NCBI GenBank assembly: GCA_027483605.1
Contig: JAIXUE010000022.1
Location: 106,136-170,135 of the forward strand
DNA length: 64,000 nt
From: Cryomorphaceae bacterium
GTDB taxonomy: Bacteria; Bacteroidota; Bacteroidia; Flavobacteriales_D; Crocinitomicaceae
Direction of reading: 5' to 3'
Position 1 is the stretch's first letter, and every line of letters begins with the position of its first letter. Shown piece by piece: positions 50,994 to 60,874 of the stretch. The notes beneath the pieces were generated by a model. The model saw nothing but the letters and a program-made list of their open reading frames with translations, did no database searches and was not told the DNA's origin. The position numbers were made by a program, and so were the translations under genes.

Positions 50994-53843
50994 TTAGAAC
51001 TTGTATTTGAAATTCAAGGTAATGGTCTGGCCAAAAGTGATTTCTTGCCAAGCGCTGTCTACACCTTTGTCATAGCGCTTGTTTTTGTTGATGTCCTGAA
51101 AGAAAACCAAATCTTGTGCAAGTAAGTCAGCGCAATTCAGTTTAAGTTCGTATTTGTCATTCCAAGTTTTTCCGATTTGAAAATCCAGCACATGGCGGCC
51201 GTTCTCCCATACGCTGGGTTCTTGAATGTTTCCAGAGATAGCGATGCGTTGCCCCACATAGTTGTAAGAGAAATTAACAACTAGGTCTTTTTGACTCTCG
51301 TAAAAAAGGCCAACGTTCAAGATATAAGGTGATTGACCTTGGAGTGGTCTTGCTGAACCCGGATATTCTTCTAAACCAGCAATAGCGCTGAGGTCTGCAG
51401 CAGAACGGATTAAAGAGGCATTTGTATAAAAGGTAGTTCTAGAGAAAATTGAATTTGAATCTGATGGATTGACCCAGCCTAAATTCATGCGGTATTCAAG
51501 TTCAGCACCGTAGCTCCTTGCTTTGTCTATGTTATCGAAATAGAGCTCAGGTTGACCAGACGTTCCGGTGCGCAATAGTAATTCAATAGGATCGTCAAAA
51601 GTTTTATAAAAACCAGATACACTTATGATTTGACCTTTTCCTGGGAAATATTCCAAGCGGGTATCGTAGTTATTGATTGTTGCACGTTTGAGTGCCGGAT
51701 TACCCGATGCCAAGTTGTCATTGAGGAAGTTGTAGAAAGTAAATGGTGCGAGTTCCCGAAACTCCGGACGGCTCACTGTGCGTGCGGCACTTGCCCGCCA
51801 CTGAAAACGATTGGTAAATTTGTAGGTAAGGTTGAGAGATGGCAAGATGTCAAGAACTGTCGTATCTAGGTATTGATCTTCGTTTGAACCAAATTCAACG
51901 TAGTGAAACTTTTGTTGGTATGCTTCTGCACGCACACCAGTTACGACGCGGAGTTGACTAAATAATTTAGTGTCGATCATTACATACGCCGTGTTCAGCA
52001 AAGAGGAGGCGTCGTAGCTATCATCTACGTTTGTACCTTCTTCTAACTTGAAACCACCTTGGCCGTCGGCCATCAGACCGAGATTTTCGGCAGCAAAAAT
52101 TTGATCTTCGGGTAAAAGGACCAAACTGCTGTTAAAACTAGATGATCCAACAGGATCAAATTTAGAAAACCCAAGGTTTCGGGCAGCGAAGTCACGACCT
52201 CTGTACTGATGAAAGCCACCAAATTTGAGGTAATTTTTGGAGTCGTCTCCACCAACTTGCTTGCTGAAGTCGTAGCGGGCACTTGCGATGTTTTCAGTCA
52301 TGGTAGACCAAAACATATTACCCGCACCAAGGGTAGAAATGTCGTTGTTTTGCACAACAGCAAAATAAGGTAAGGTGGTATCTACTTGCTGATATACCAT
52401 GCGACGCAAAAATGGGATGTCGCGCTTGACATTGCTGTATCCTACTGTCCAATTGAATTTCCAATCGTCTTTGAAGTCATGCTTTGCTAGTAATTGCGTT
52501 GTGAGCAAGTTGTTTTGAGTATACCAAATGTTGGTAGAGCGCTCGTTGTACATAGATTCGATATCCATATCGCGTTTTCCTTGGCGAATGTTTACCTTGT
52601 CGTCAGAAGAAACCGAATAAAGTGTCTTGAGTTGTAGTTCTGTTTTTTTACCTAAGTCAAATTTCAAATTGAGCAAACCCGTATTGAGTATAGACTTTGT
52701 ATAGGCAGAGTCTTTGAGTTCATTTTTGGTAATCACGCCTGTGGTTTGTTCTTCAAATTCGCGGCGTGTGACTAAACTGAAATTATTTGCGTTACTGTAA
52801 GAATAAGCAAAAACGTAAGACAAACTCTTTTTGTCTTGGAGTTTGATTTTATTGCCTACACTATACTGAAGGCTGCCGTTTGGCAAAGCCGTACCGCGCG
52901 ATGTAGACCAATTTGAAGGAATCAGTTTAGCGTATTCCGCTTTTTGCTGTGCATTTAGCGCATTGAATTCAGCTGTACTCGGAAGCCCATCTGGAATGGC
53001 TCTGGCGTTGGTTCCAAAACCTAAAAGATCAGTAGCACCACCGTTGTAGGTTCTGAAATCTTTACCAGTGCTTATTGTGTTATATCCTACACCAATCTGA
53101 ATGCTTTGAAATTTTTCTGATCGAGGCTCAACCGTTTTGATATCGATGACGCCCCCTGCAAATTCACCAGGAAGTTCAGGCGTTGCACTTTTCATGATGA
53201 AAAGATTCTCGAGCATATTGGAAGGGAAAATATCAAACGAAAAGGCCTTGCGGTCGCTCTCAGTACTTGGCAGCGGTGCGCCGTTGATCAGCGCAAAATT
53301 GTAACGGTCAGAAAGACCGCGAACCACAACAAATTTGTTATCTTGAACACTAGCGCCACTGACGCGCTTAAATACCTGAGAAACGCGTGAGTCTGGTGTT
53401 TTGACAAACGTATTTTTGTTGATGCCGTCAACCACACCGGGTTGATTGATTTGCATTTTAGTGACTTCAAGATCACCTTTATTTTTATCGGATTTGCGCT
53501 CAATGCGCACATCGCCGGTAGTTTGAGATTTTCCTTTGAGTACTGCTTGGGTGCTTGTGGTTTGCCCTTCTGTTACAACAATATCTTCGGATTTAAAAGT
53601 TTCGAATCCAGGAGCTTTGATTTCTACAGTGTAGGTACCAGCAGCAAGCGCACTGAAAACAAAGGTGCCTTTTTCAAGGTCAATTGTGGCTTTACTGGCC
53701 AGTGATAAACGCACGGTAAATTCTTTGACGGGCTTGTTGTTGTCGTCGAGAACGGTTCCAGCAATGGCACCTGTTTGTGCCGAAGCAGAAGTTGAAAATA
53801 AGCAGATTAGTAAAGCGGTAAGGGCAAGAGAAAAATACTTCAT
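50994..53843 (-). CDS. TonB-dependent receptor with carboxypeptidase-regulatory-like N-terminal domain
   Basis: 949 residues. Signal peptide (MKYFSLALTALLICLFSTSASA), CarboxypepD_reg-like domain (about 25-110: GAIAGTVLDDNNKPVKEFTV), a plug domain (VFKRVSGASVQDNKFVVVRG; YNFALINGAPLPSTESD; ELPGEFAGGVIDIKT), then the barrel ending GQTITLNFKYKF. It imports an unknown ligand using the TonB/ExbBD system encoded at 24357-27370 or another copy. No SusD-type gene follows; the neighbour is the T9SS PKD protein. Confidence 0.92.
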   Translation of the reverse strand: MKYFSLALTALLICLFSTSASAQTGAIAGTVLDDNNKPVKEFTVRLSLASKATIDLEKGTFVFSALAAGTYTVEIKAPGFETFKSEDIVVTEGQTTSTQAVLKGKSQTTGDVRIERKSDKNKGDLEVTKMQINQPGVVDGINKNTFVKTPDSRVSQVFKRVSGASVQDNKFVVVRGLSDRYNFALINGAPLPSTESDRKAFSFDIFPSNMLENLFIMKSATPELPGEFAGGVIDIKTVEPRSEKFQSIQIGVGYNTISTGKDFRTYNGGATDLLGFGTNARAIPDGLPSTAEFNALNAQQKAEYAKLIPSNWSTSRGTALPNGSLQYSVGNKIKLQDKKSLSYVFAYSYSNANNFSLVTRREFEEQTTGVITKNELKDSAYTKSILNTGLLNLKFDLGKKTELQLKTLYSVSSDDKVNIRQGKRDMDIESMYNERSTNIWYTQNNLLTTQLLAKHDFKDDWKFNWTVGYSNVKRDIPFLRRMVYQQVDTTLPYFAVVQNNDISTLGAGNMFWSTMTENIASARYDFSKQVGGDDSKNYLKFGGFHQYRGRDFAARNLGFSKFDPVGSSSFNSSLVLLPEDQIFAAENLGLMADGQGGFKLEEGTNVDDSYDASSLLNTAYVMIDTKLFSQLRVVTGVRAEAYQQKFHYVEFGSNEDQYLDTTVLDILPSLNLTYKFTNRFQWRASAARTVSRPEFRELAPFTFYNFLNDNLASGNPALKRATINNYDTRLEYFPGKGQIISVSGFYKTFDDPIELLLRTGTSGQPELYFDNIDKARSYGAELEYRMNLGWVNPSDSNSIFSRTTFYTNASLIRSAADLSAIAGLEEYPGSARPLQGQSPYILNVGLFYESQKDLVVNFSYNYVGQRIAISGNIQEPSVWENGRHVLDFQIGKTWNDKYELKLNCADLLAQDLVFFQDINKNKRYDKGVDSAWQEITFGQTITLNFKYKF

Positions 53844-53961
53844 TTGTTGTCTTTAAATTGTAATGCAAAGGTCAAGTTGTATCTTGACGCTTACATTAAT
53901 CAAAGATTAATAAAGCATTAATAAGCCGTTCATATTTGTTAACAATGACATAACATAGAAA

Positions 53962-53988
53962 GGGAGGCTTGTGGCCTCCCATTACAAA
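53962..53988 (-). terminator. Possible terminator after the OmpA/TSP3 gene
   Basis: Minus strand stem GGGAGGC/GCCTCCC with a 5-base loop and a short TTTCT tail, about 20 bases beyond the stop. The T-run is weak. Confidence 0.5.
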
Positions 53989-54005
53989 TCAATACATTAC
54001 ACTAC

Positions 54006-56576
54006 TTATTCGAATACGATTTTCATCTCGACGCGTCGGTTCTTCTGACGGCCTTCAGGGGTGTCGTTGGTAGCGATTGGTTTGGTTTCGCCAAAGTAGA
54101 GTGTGAGCAGACGTGATGGATCAACTCCTTGACTGATCAGATATGCCTTGAGCGCCTCTGCACGTTTTTTAGAAAGGACTAGGTTGCCGTTGTCGTCGCC
54201 GACGTTATCGGTATGGCCAGAAATTTCAAGTTTCCAGGTTGTTTTCTTTTTGAGCACTTCTGCGAGCTCGTTGAGTGAAGGCTTAGAAGATTCAAAAATG
54301 ATGTCCTTGCCGGTTTCAAACTCAAGATTGTCGAAGGCTGTTTTGAGTACTTCAATAACCGCTTGCTCAATGACAGGGCAACCCTTGTTAGTTTTCGGAC
54401 CAGGCGTGTTAGGGCAGTCGTCGTCTTTATCGAGTAAGCCATCGTTGTCTGAGTCTTTGTAAGGACAGCCTTTGTTGGCTTTAGGACCAGCAAGGTTCGG
54501 ACAGTCGTCGTCTTTGTCGAGCAAGCCATCTGCGTCGGTGTCTGGCCATGGGCAACCTTGGTTTTCTTTCGGACCAGCTACGCTAGGGCAGTTGTCTACA
54601 TAATCAAACAGGCCATCATTGTCTTGGTCTGGGCAGCCTTGGTTTTCTTTCGGGCCGGCATTATCAGGACAAACGTCTTCTGCATCGGTAATGCCATCTC
54701 CATCTTTGTCAGGACAGCCTTTCAAGGTAGCCACGCCGGCCACTGTTGGGCAAGCATCTTCCGAATCGATGATTTTGTCGCCGTCCGTATCTGGGCAACC
54801 TTTGAATTCTGTGAGACCAGCTACAGTAGGGCAAGCGTCTTCGGAGTCGATGATTTTGTCGCCGTCCGTATCTGGACAACCTTTAAATTCTTTGAGGCCA
54901 GCAACGGTAACGCAGGCATCTTCTGAATCTGGAATGCCATCGTTGTCGGTATCTGGGCAGCCTAAGAAAGCCCATGTTCCAGGTACGGATTTACATTCGT
55001 CCATTTTGTCAGAAACCTTGTCTTTGTCTTTGTCTTTGACGCGGTGGTATAAAATTGGTAAGCGCAAACCAGCGTAAAAATCAACACCGCTGATGTCACC
55101 TTTTGCACGCAATAAATTCATGTCGTTCATGCCTATGATCACTGGGCCGATGCGGGTAGCTAGGCCAGTACGCAAGCCGCTATACTTATTGTAGGCAATC
55201 GGGAAATAAAGACCAAAGTAGGGGCTATCAAAGCTTGGCGTCAAAGAAAATTGACTTGCGATATTTACTTTGGTGTCTTTGTTTTTGGGAATCATGTTGA
55301 TCATTGCCGTTGCATTCACGTAGAAGTAGCTCCAGATATGGTAGTCTAGTTGCAAACTCATGGCAGTTGGGGTGCGCATACGGAAGGTTTGGGCGGGGTC
55401 TTGTAATGAAACCCATTCAGTGTTACCCGCTGCCGTAGATTCATTGATCAATGAGTCAATGACCATATCGAAAGATGTTAAATCTGTAGAGCTATCAAAG
55501 CGACGCAAATCAAAAAGCGAGCTTGAATTCACAACGAAGTTGCGGCTCAAACCTCCTTTGGTGAATTTCATGGCGCCCATGTCGAGCATTGAAAAACCTA
55601 CGCGTGCCTTGTATTTGTTTTCATTGCGCATCCAGAGGTCGGTTTTTCCATCCATGTCGTATTTGTATTTAGCATAGTTGGGACGCCATTCATAGACCGC
55701 ACCAATATCAAGACCAAAGCCAATGGAACCTGGCTTGAGGTAACTGGCAAGGTTGTTCTGATTGATATCGCCATTCACTCCTGCGGTAATAAAATCACCG
55801 ACTTCCTTAGAATAACCGTAGTCAAAAGTACCAGCGAGGTATTGGGAAGTATCTTCATTGATGAGGTTGTAACTGAAATCTTTGGTATGAACATAAGCAC
55901 TCGCAAAGCCGAGTAAAACTTTTGGGCTGATACCTATCTTTAAGAAGTGCTCTTTGTTATCGATGAGCACTTGGCTGTAATTGAAGCCGATTTCACTCCA
56001 GGTGAGGTGATTCACATTAATGAGTTCTTCGTTGAGTTGCGTATTCCACAAAGCAGGGTATTCCAAGCCTTCTTCTGACAATACGGCCAATTTAGGATCC
56101 ATGTTATCGACATTTGTAATCGAACGCAAGTTGGCATAGATACCAAGTGAGCGCTTTTCACCAATATGGAAAGCCAAATTGAATAGATCGAGCCTAAAGT
56201 TGATATTGGCGCCTAAAACACCGTCAGTTCCGGCATTGTAATTACGTACAATAAGGCGATCAATAAAAGTAGACGACGGATACGCCCAAGAATTGAGTAT
56301 CGCCGTATCTGTAAGTGATTTAGCCCACCAATAGCCGCCATTGCCTTGTTCTGTTCGCATGGCGTCGGCATTGAAGTAACCAAAATTTTGATAAGCAAAT
56401 AGGTTCATGGCCGGCAAGGCTAAGTCCATTTTGTAGCGCCCATCTACAAAAGATGCCGGATTTACTAAATTACCCATTGCGCCGGCGTAGTTACTCGTAC
56501 TTGCACCCAAATAGGCCTGTGCTTGTGCTTGGAAGGCACTGAACAGCAATAAAAATGACCAGGTTAATTTTCTCAT
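54006..56576 (-). CDS. DUF5723 / thrombospondin type 3 repeat / OmpA protein
   Basis: 856 residues. Signal peptide, a DUF5723 barrel-like half (YLGASTSNYAGAMGNLVNPA onward), then at about 520-720 an array of calcium-binding thrombospondin type 3 repeats (DTDGDKIIDSEDACPTVAG-like units, with two nearly identical), and a C-terminal OmpA peptidoglycan-binding domain (LEISGHTDNVGDDNGNLVLS; KRAEALKAYLISQGVDPSRL). It should link the outer membrane to peptidoglycan through a rigid calcium-stabilised stalk. ATGA coupling to the gene upstream marks a functional pair. Confidence 0.87.
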   Translation of the reverse strand: MRKLTWSFLLLFSAFQAQAQAYLGASTSNYAGAMGNLVNPASFVDGRYKMDLALPAMNLFAYQNFGYFNADAMRTEQGNGGYWWAKSLTDTAILNSWAYPSSTFIDRLIVRNYNAGTDGVLGANINFRLDLFNLAFHIGEKRSLGIYANLRSITNVDNMDPKLAVLSEEGLEYPALWNTQLNEELINVNHLTWSEIGFNYSQVLIDNKEHFLKIGISPKVLLGFASAYVHTKDFSYNLINEDTSQYLAGTFDYGYSKEVGDFITAGVNGDINQNNLASYLKPGSIGFGLDIGAVYEWRPNYAKYKYDMDGKTDLWMRNENKYKARVGFSMLDMGAMKFTKGGLSRNFVVNSSSLFDLRRFDSSTDLTSFDMVIDSLINESTAAGNTEWVSLQDPAQTFRMRTPTAMSLQLDYHIWSYFYVNATAMINMIPKNKDTKVNIASQFSLTPSFDSPYFGLYFPIAYNKYSGLRTGLATRIGPVIIGMNDMNLLRAKGDISGVDFYAGLRLPILYHRVKDKDKDKVSDKMDECKSVPGTWAFLGCPDTDNDGIPDSEDACVTVAGLKEFKGCPDTDGDKIIDSEDACPTVAGLTEFKGCPDTDGDKIIDSEDACPTVAGVATLKGCPDKDGDGITDAEDVCPDNAGPKENQGCPDQDNDGLFDYVDNCPSVAGPKENQGCPWPDTDADGLLDKDDDCPNLAGPKANKGCPYKDSDNDGLLDKDDDCPNTPGPKTNKGCPVIEQAVIEVLKTAFDNLEFETGKDIIFESSKPSLNELAEVLKKKTTWKLEISGHTDNVGDDNGNLVLSKKRAEALKAYLISQGVDPSRLLTLYFGETKPIATNDTPEGRQKNRRVEMKIVFE

Positions 56577-58720
56577 TGTTTGTTGTATTGAATGATATAG
56601 GTTCCTAAAAATGTGGTAATCGAATAGGCGTTGTTCCCAAAAGAACTCAGCTGAACTTCTTGCTGACCATGGCGTTTTTCGGTGTCGAGGTCTCTACATA
56701 AGTCGTCGAGCAGGTAGATTTGGTTGCCTACGGCATCTATTACACTGATGATACTTTGGTTATTGGGACCATAAAAGCTTGAAATTTGTGAAAGTTCAAC
56801 AGCAGGTATGGTCTTTTCCCAAACACGCTGCCCTTTTGAGTTGAAGGCAAAAAGGCTGTTATTGCGCTTAAAGATAAGGATTTGGTTCGATGCTTGCATA
56901 TAAGATCCGACACATTGAACGCGAGCAGGCACTTCAAATTGTTTTTGACCGTTCAAGGATAAAATTGTGGCGGTTGTTTGTGTTGTTTTGACAGCGAAAG
57001 CTGCTTGGTCATTTCCGACTAGAACATAGGTTGAGTCTACATTTTGCTTGATCGCCACCCTGCGTTTAGCCAAATCAATAATTTGTTGTTGGCCATCCGT
57101 TAAAATACTGACGTACGTTTTTCCGTTTTGTTTGTAGCTATGGAATTTGCGAACCTTACTGCCCAGATTGAATTGTTTGATCAGCCCACCGGTTTCGGAA
57201 ATCAACTGTATACTATTGGGACTGCCTGCGCATATGAATTCCTTTTTGCCTTTGTACTCGATTACCTGCATGCGTGTGCCGGCATCGTGCGTCAGGCGAT
57301 ACACCAAACGACCAGTTTTGTCAAATAATTGAGCTTCATGTTCCAATTGTACGCAAATGAGTTGTGCATAACCGCTGATTTGATACAGTTCAACTACTTC
57401 TTGACTGAGTTTCTTCTCCCATTTGCGCAAACCGTTGATATAGCCAACTAGTTGATGGTTTTCAGTGAGGGCAATCACGTTTCCACGCTCGGCAAAAGCT
57501 GCAAATTGCAAGACCCTAAAGCCCGGATTCATAACGAAATAATCTCTTATTTTATCTTGTTGCTGCAGCGTTTGAGCATTGAGTTTTTTATAACTCGTTT
57601 CGATAATTTGTGCACCCAGTAAGGAAACTGTTTTTTTCTGGTTGGCATCTACCCAGCGCGCACTGACCTTTCTTGGCATGTTTGCGTAGATTCGATTGGT
57701 CAGGGTTTCGTCCTGAGAAAGTGTTTGCCCCAAGGTGGCTGAAGCCAATGCTTGGTCAAGAAGTGTTTTACTGGGGCTCGCAAAAGCAAACTGCCCATAA
57801 GTTGCTAAATGCCAGGTTGTTTTGGTCTCGCTAATTAATACAGAAAACTGTAAGTTGTTGTAGGCAGCACTTTCGGTGTTGAGTTCTTCTCTTCTGAAGA
57901 ACTCGTTGAGGGTTTGAATTGGGTTGGCGTTTTCTAGAAAATCAAAAATGACTAAACTCGTGCTGTCTTGCTTGAGGTGTACAAAGCCGTGGCTGATGCA
58001 TTTGAACCATGGGCTTTTGGCAAAAGCGGGGTCCAATTGTTGGGCATAGGACTTGTCGTAGAAATAATAGCGCTTGAAAAAATCTGGAATGACGGCTGCG
58101 TAGAGCATTTGATCGTCTTGCTTGCGCAGGGAGGGGTTGGGGTTTTTGTATTTGAGGTAGCGGTAGTGCGCATCTTTTTTACAGTAAGTTTCGGTCAGGC
58201 GAATTTCCTTGTCTTGACCCCATTTGAGCCAGGTGTAGCTTGCCTTGGCGCTTAAACTGAATTGCAGCGGTTCGGCAGCGGGCAATTTGCCTTGGAATAG
58301 GATCAGTTGGTTGCGGTTGTATTTGCCGTGAAGCTGGCCAAATTCAAATTGCTTGAGCTTACCAAGCTGCAGTGGAAAAAGTCCGTTTGAAAAGAGGTTT
58401 TTGATATCTTTTTGTGTCCAATTGCCTTTTTTTTCGATCAGTATTTTGGTAGATTTTGCACTAAAAAAACACGTAACCGGTTCTTTAGATCTTTTGACAA
58501 CAGTGTAGTACAAACGCTGATTGAGTTCTGTGGTGACCATCCGTTCGTTATCCCAATCGAGTGCTTGGGGGTCTTGTACGATGTATACGGCTTGGTCCTT
58601 TGGGTTGAAATAAGTTCTGAAATCAACAAGGTTTTCGTTGGAAAGGAGGTCGTAAGAACTAAAGAGTACCCAGCCGAGCGCAAGAAGGCCCAGACAGATC
58701 AGAACAAGACGTTGGCGCAT
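56573..58720 (-). CDS. Large membrane-anchored protein with beta-propeller-like C-terminal half
   Basis: 715 residues from the ATG at 58720 (MRQRLVLICLGLLALGWVLFS); the ORF-track start at 58753 would overlap rnhB. One N-terminal hydrophobic anchor, a mixed domain to about 350, and from about 400 repeated strands reminiscent of a PQQ/WD-type propeller (QLFDKTGRLVYRLTHDAG; LISETGGLIKQFNLGSKVRK; LFAFNSKGQRVWEKTIPAVE). I do not recognise a named family. The 4-base overlap with the OmpA/TSP3 gene suggests the two proteins act together in the envelope. Confidence 0.65.
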   Translation of the reverse strand: MRQRLVLICLGLLALGWVLFSSYDLLSNENLVDFRTYFNPKDQAVYIVQDPQALDWDNERMVTTELNQRLYYTVVKRSKEPVTCFFSAKSTKILIEKKGNWTQKDIKNLFSNGLFPLQLGKLKQFEFGQLHGKYNRNQLILFQGKLPAAEPLQFSLSAKASYTWLKWGQDKEIRLTETYCKKDAHYRYLKYKNPNPSLRKQDDQMLYAAVIPDFFKRYYFYDKSYAQQLDPAFAKSPWFKCISHGFVHLKQDSTSLVIFDFLENANPIQTLNEFFRREELNTESAAYNNLQFSVLISETKTTWHLATYGQFAFASPSKTLLDQALASATLGQTLSQDETLTNRIYANMPRKVSARWVDANQKKTVSLLGAQIIETSYKKLNAQTLQQQDKIRDYFVMNPGFRVLQFAAFAERGNVIALTENHQLVGYINGLRKWEKKLSQEVVELYQISGYAQLICVQLEHEAQLFDKTGRLVYRLTHDAGTRMQVIEYKGKKEFICAGSPNSIQLISETGGLIKQFNLGSKVRKFHSYKQNGKTYVSILTDGQQQIIDLAKRRVAIKQNVDSTYVLVGNDQAAFAVKTTQTTATILSLNGQKQFEVPARVQCVGSYMQASNQILIFKRNNSLFAFNSKGQRVWEKTIPAVELSQISSFYGPNNQSIISVIDAVGNQIYLLDDLCRDLDTEKRHGQQEVQLSSFGNNAYSITTFLGTYIIQYNKQ

Positions 58721-58736
58721 AAGGTTTTTTTCAAAG

Positions 58737-59348
58737 TTAGTCAAAAAGGCCAAGTTGATGATCTCGGGGCAATAATTGAAAAGTCATGCGGTGGTATGGG
58801 CTCGGACCAAATTCAGCAATTGCTTTTCTATGTGCAGGGGTCGGGTAGCCTTGATTTTGCGCCCAAGCATAGTGTGGATATGCTTGATCTAATTCTGTCA
58901 TGAGTGCGTCTCTATGTGTTTTTGCGAGGATACTCGCGGCCGCAATACTCGAAAAACGGGCATCTCCTTTGATCATGCAGGCATATGGAGTTTGAGCATA
59001 TGGCTTGAACCGGTTGCCGTCCACCAATATAAATGCGGGTTGTATTCGCAACTGCTCTAAAGCTCTGTGCATAGCCAGAATACCGGCATTAAGGATATTG
59101 ATTTGGTCAATTTCATGATGATCCACGATGCCAATTCCATAACAAAGTGCTTTTTCCAAGATTTCTTCGCGGAGTGCCGTGCGTTTTTTAACGCTAAGCT
59201 TTTTAGAATCGTTGAGTGCGGCAATTGGTTTGGCTGGATCCAAAATCACTGCTGCTGCAACAACCGGCCCCGCCAAGCAGCCTCTACCGGCTTCGTCACA
59301 ACCAGCCTCCGGAACAAGATCTTGATATTGTAAGATTAAATCTACCAC
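58737..59348 (-). CDS. rnhB: Ribonuclease HII
   Basis: 203 residues starting at GTG (59348). The active-site opening CDEAGRGCLAGPVVAAAVIL gives the DEDD acidic residues with the later LNDSKKLS, ILVDGNRFKPY, KGDARFSSIAAASILAKTHRD segment. It removes ribonucleotides from DNA-RNA hybrids. Size matches the family. It lies 16 bases upstream of the 715-residue gene and divergent from the small exported protein gene. Confidence 0.95.
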   Translation of the reverse strand: MVDLILQYQDLVPEAGCDEAGRGCLAGPVVAAAVILDPAKPIAALNDSKKLSVKKRTALREEILEKALCYGIGIVDHHEIDQINILNAGILAMHRALEQLRIQPAFILVDGNRFKPYAQTPYACMIKGDARFSSIAAASILAKTHRDALMTELDQAYPHYAWAQNQGYPTPAHRKAIAEFGPSPYHRMTFQLLPRDHQLGLFD

Positions 59349-59401
59349 ACAACCAAATTATTGAAATATTTTGTAGTTTTATGCTAATCTAAATTCATCC
59401 C

Positions 59402-59770
59402 ATGAAAAAACTAACTCTTCTCGTATTGGCATTAGGTCTTAATTTGCTTGTTTTTGGTCAAAAGACACTTAGTGCATCGGCAACCAATCTCGCAGAGCTC
59501 AAAGGTGGAGTCGCTACTGGCCATATCCGACTTACTTTGCCTGCTGAAGTCACTGAAGAAAATGTCATTATGTACGCTAAGTACTATACCAACATGTTTA
59601 CCGTAGACTTCAACGCGAAGACACACGTAGCAACATTTCACATGCTCACCAATGATGCCAATTCAAGACGCGTTATTCTGCGTTTCTTAGGTGCAAATCA
59701 AATTGCCAATGTGCAGGTAGCTGAGCGCACTTATGATCTCGGTGCATTTTTTGACAATTTTTTACAATAA
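59402..59770 (+). CDS. Small exported protein of unknown function
   Basis: 122 residues with a clear signal peptide (MKKLTLLVLALGLNLLVFG, cleavage before QK). The mature part of about 100 residues is beta-rich, with GHIRLTLPAEVTEENVIMYA and FTVDFNAKTHVATFHMLT, ending FFDNFLQ. No family recognised. It precedes the DUF4920 lipoprotein gene by 21 bases on the same strand, so they are likely co-expressed. Divergent from rnhB. Confidence 0.65.
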   Translation: MKKLTLLVLALGLNLLVFGQKTLSASATNLAELKGGVATGHIRLTLPAEVTEENVIMYAKYYTNMFTVDFNAKTHVATFHMLTNDANSRRVILRFLGANQIANVQVAERTYDLGAFFDNFLQ

Positions 59771-59791
59771 ACAATTTTCGTTCTCTCCCTC

Positions 59792-60280
59792 ATGAAAATC
59801 TTTTACGTAGCTGTTGCAGCCCTTTCTTTGTCTTTAACGAGTTGCAAAAGCACTCAAATCGCCTACAAACACTACGGCCCTGTTGCGGTAGATTCTACCC
59901 AAGCACTTACCCTAGATCAAATGCTTGTTGCTTTTAAGGCCAATCCCAAAAATGATGTTTTCACTTTTTCTGCACCATTAGTTGGTGTATGTCAGAGCGC
60001 GGGTTGTTGGGTCAATGTAAAGCCTAGTAATGGAGAGCTCATTCGCGTGCGTTTCAAAGACCACTTTCTGATTCCACCCACAACAGCAATCAATTCCGTA
60101 GCTTATTTTCATGGCCGTGCCTATTACGATACACTTTCTGTAGAGCTACAAAAACACTTTTTAGAAGATGCCAAAGCGCCTCAATCAGAAATTGATCAGA
60201 TTACTGCACCTAAAATAGAATTGAATTTTGAAGCAGACGGCGTTTGGGTTAAGAAGTCTTCTTCAAAACCAAAAAAGTAA
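59792..60280 (+). CDS. DUF4920 lipoprotein
   Basis: 162 residues. Lipoprotein signal with lipobox SLTSC (Cys18). The body matches DUF4920, a small Bacteroidota family: VFTFSAPLVGVCQSAGCWVN carries two cysteines placed like a metal or redox site, followed by IRVRFKDHFLIPPTTAINS and AYFHGRAYYDTL. Function unknown; the Cys pair and the family's habit of lying near redox proteins suggest metal or sulfur handling, but nothing in this context confirms it. Confidence 0.8.
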   Translation: MKIFYVAVAALSLSLTSCKSTQIAYKHYGPVAVDSTQALTLDQMLVAFKANPKNDVFTFSAPLVGVCQSAGCWVNVKPSNGELIRVRFKDHFLIPPTTAINSVAYFHGRAYYDTLSVELQKHFLEDAKAPQSEIDQITAPKIELNFEADGVWVKKSSSKPKK

Positions 60281-60303
60281 ACACAGTAAGCCTTCCTTGG
60301 TTT

Positions 60304-60873
60304 TTATTTTCTGAAATCATAAACTCCTCCTGGGGTAAAACAGAGGTGCAGCGGTATGTCGTCCGGATGCAAATCCGCTATGGGCACAAATTCGTCAAAT
60401 AAATGTAGCCCTATAAATAAGCAATCTGGCTTACACTGCTTAAGTAGGCGGTCATAAAAACCTTTCCCGTAGCCAACGCGTTGCCCTTCTGAATTGAGTC
60501 CGAGCAAGGGTACAAATACATAATCGAGTTTATGAGCAAGCAGTGTGCGACCGTGTTTGGGCTCAGGAATGCCAAAGGAACTGATTTCGAGTTGGCTCGG
60601 ATGCTCATAGTGGTAGAGCGTCAGGCTGTGGTCACTAAAATCAGCTTTAGATAAGATGGGATGCCCGCCTTTCAAAATAATGTCCTCGAGTAAGCCATAG
60701 GTAGAAATTTCTTTTTGCCGTTCAATCGGTAAAAAGATACTCACGAATTTCGACGAAAAAGGAAGGTAATCCAGCACAAGTGCTTGTACTTGTGCTGAGA
60801 TTTTGGTGATGTCGAAAGGGCTTAGCTGAGCTCGCTTGGCTTTGTATAGCTGGCGAATTTCGGCTTTTGTCAT
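60304..60873 (-). CDS. 5-formyltetrahydrofolate cyclo-ligase
   Basis: 189 residues. The family signature YGKGFYDRLLKQCKPDCLFI near residue 130-150 and the ATP-binding opening TKAEIRQLYKAKRAQLS are present, with FVPLLGLNSEGQRVGYGKG between. It converts 5-formyl-THF to 5,10-methenyl-THF using ATP. One base follows the PpiD-like gene stop, so the two are an operon, probably by chance of gene packing rather than shared pathway. Confidence 0.92.
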   Translation of the reverse strand: MTKAEIRQLYKAKRAQLSPFDITKISAQVQALVLDYLPFSSKFVSIFLPIERQKEISTYGLLEDIILKGGHPILSKADFSDHSLTLYHYEHPSQLEISSFGIPEPKHGRTLLAHKLDYVFVPLLGLNSEGQRVGYGKGFYDRLLKQCKPDCLFIGLHLFDEFVPIADLHPDDIPLHLCFTPGGVYDFRK

Positions 60874-60874
60874 G

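Noticed and set aside
54619-55077. Plus-strand ORFs opposite the TSP3 repeats
   Set aside because: Repetitive antisense of the calcium-binding repeat array, with no start context or family resemblance.
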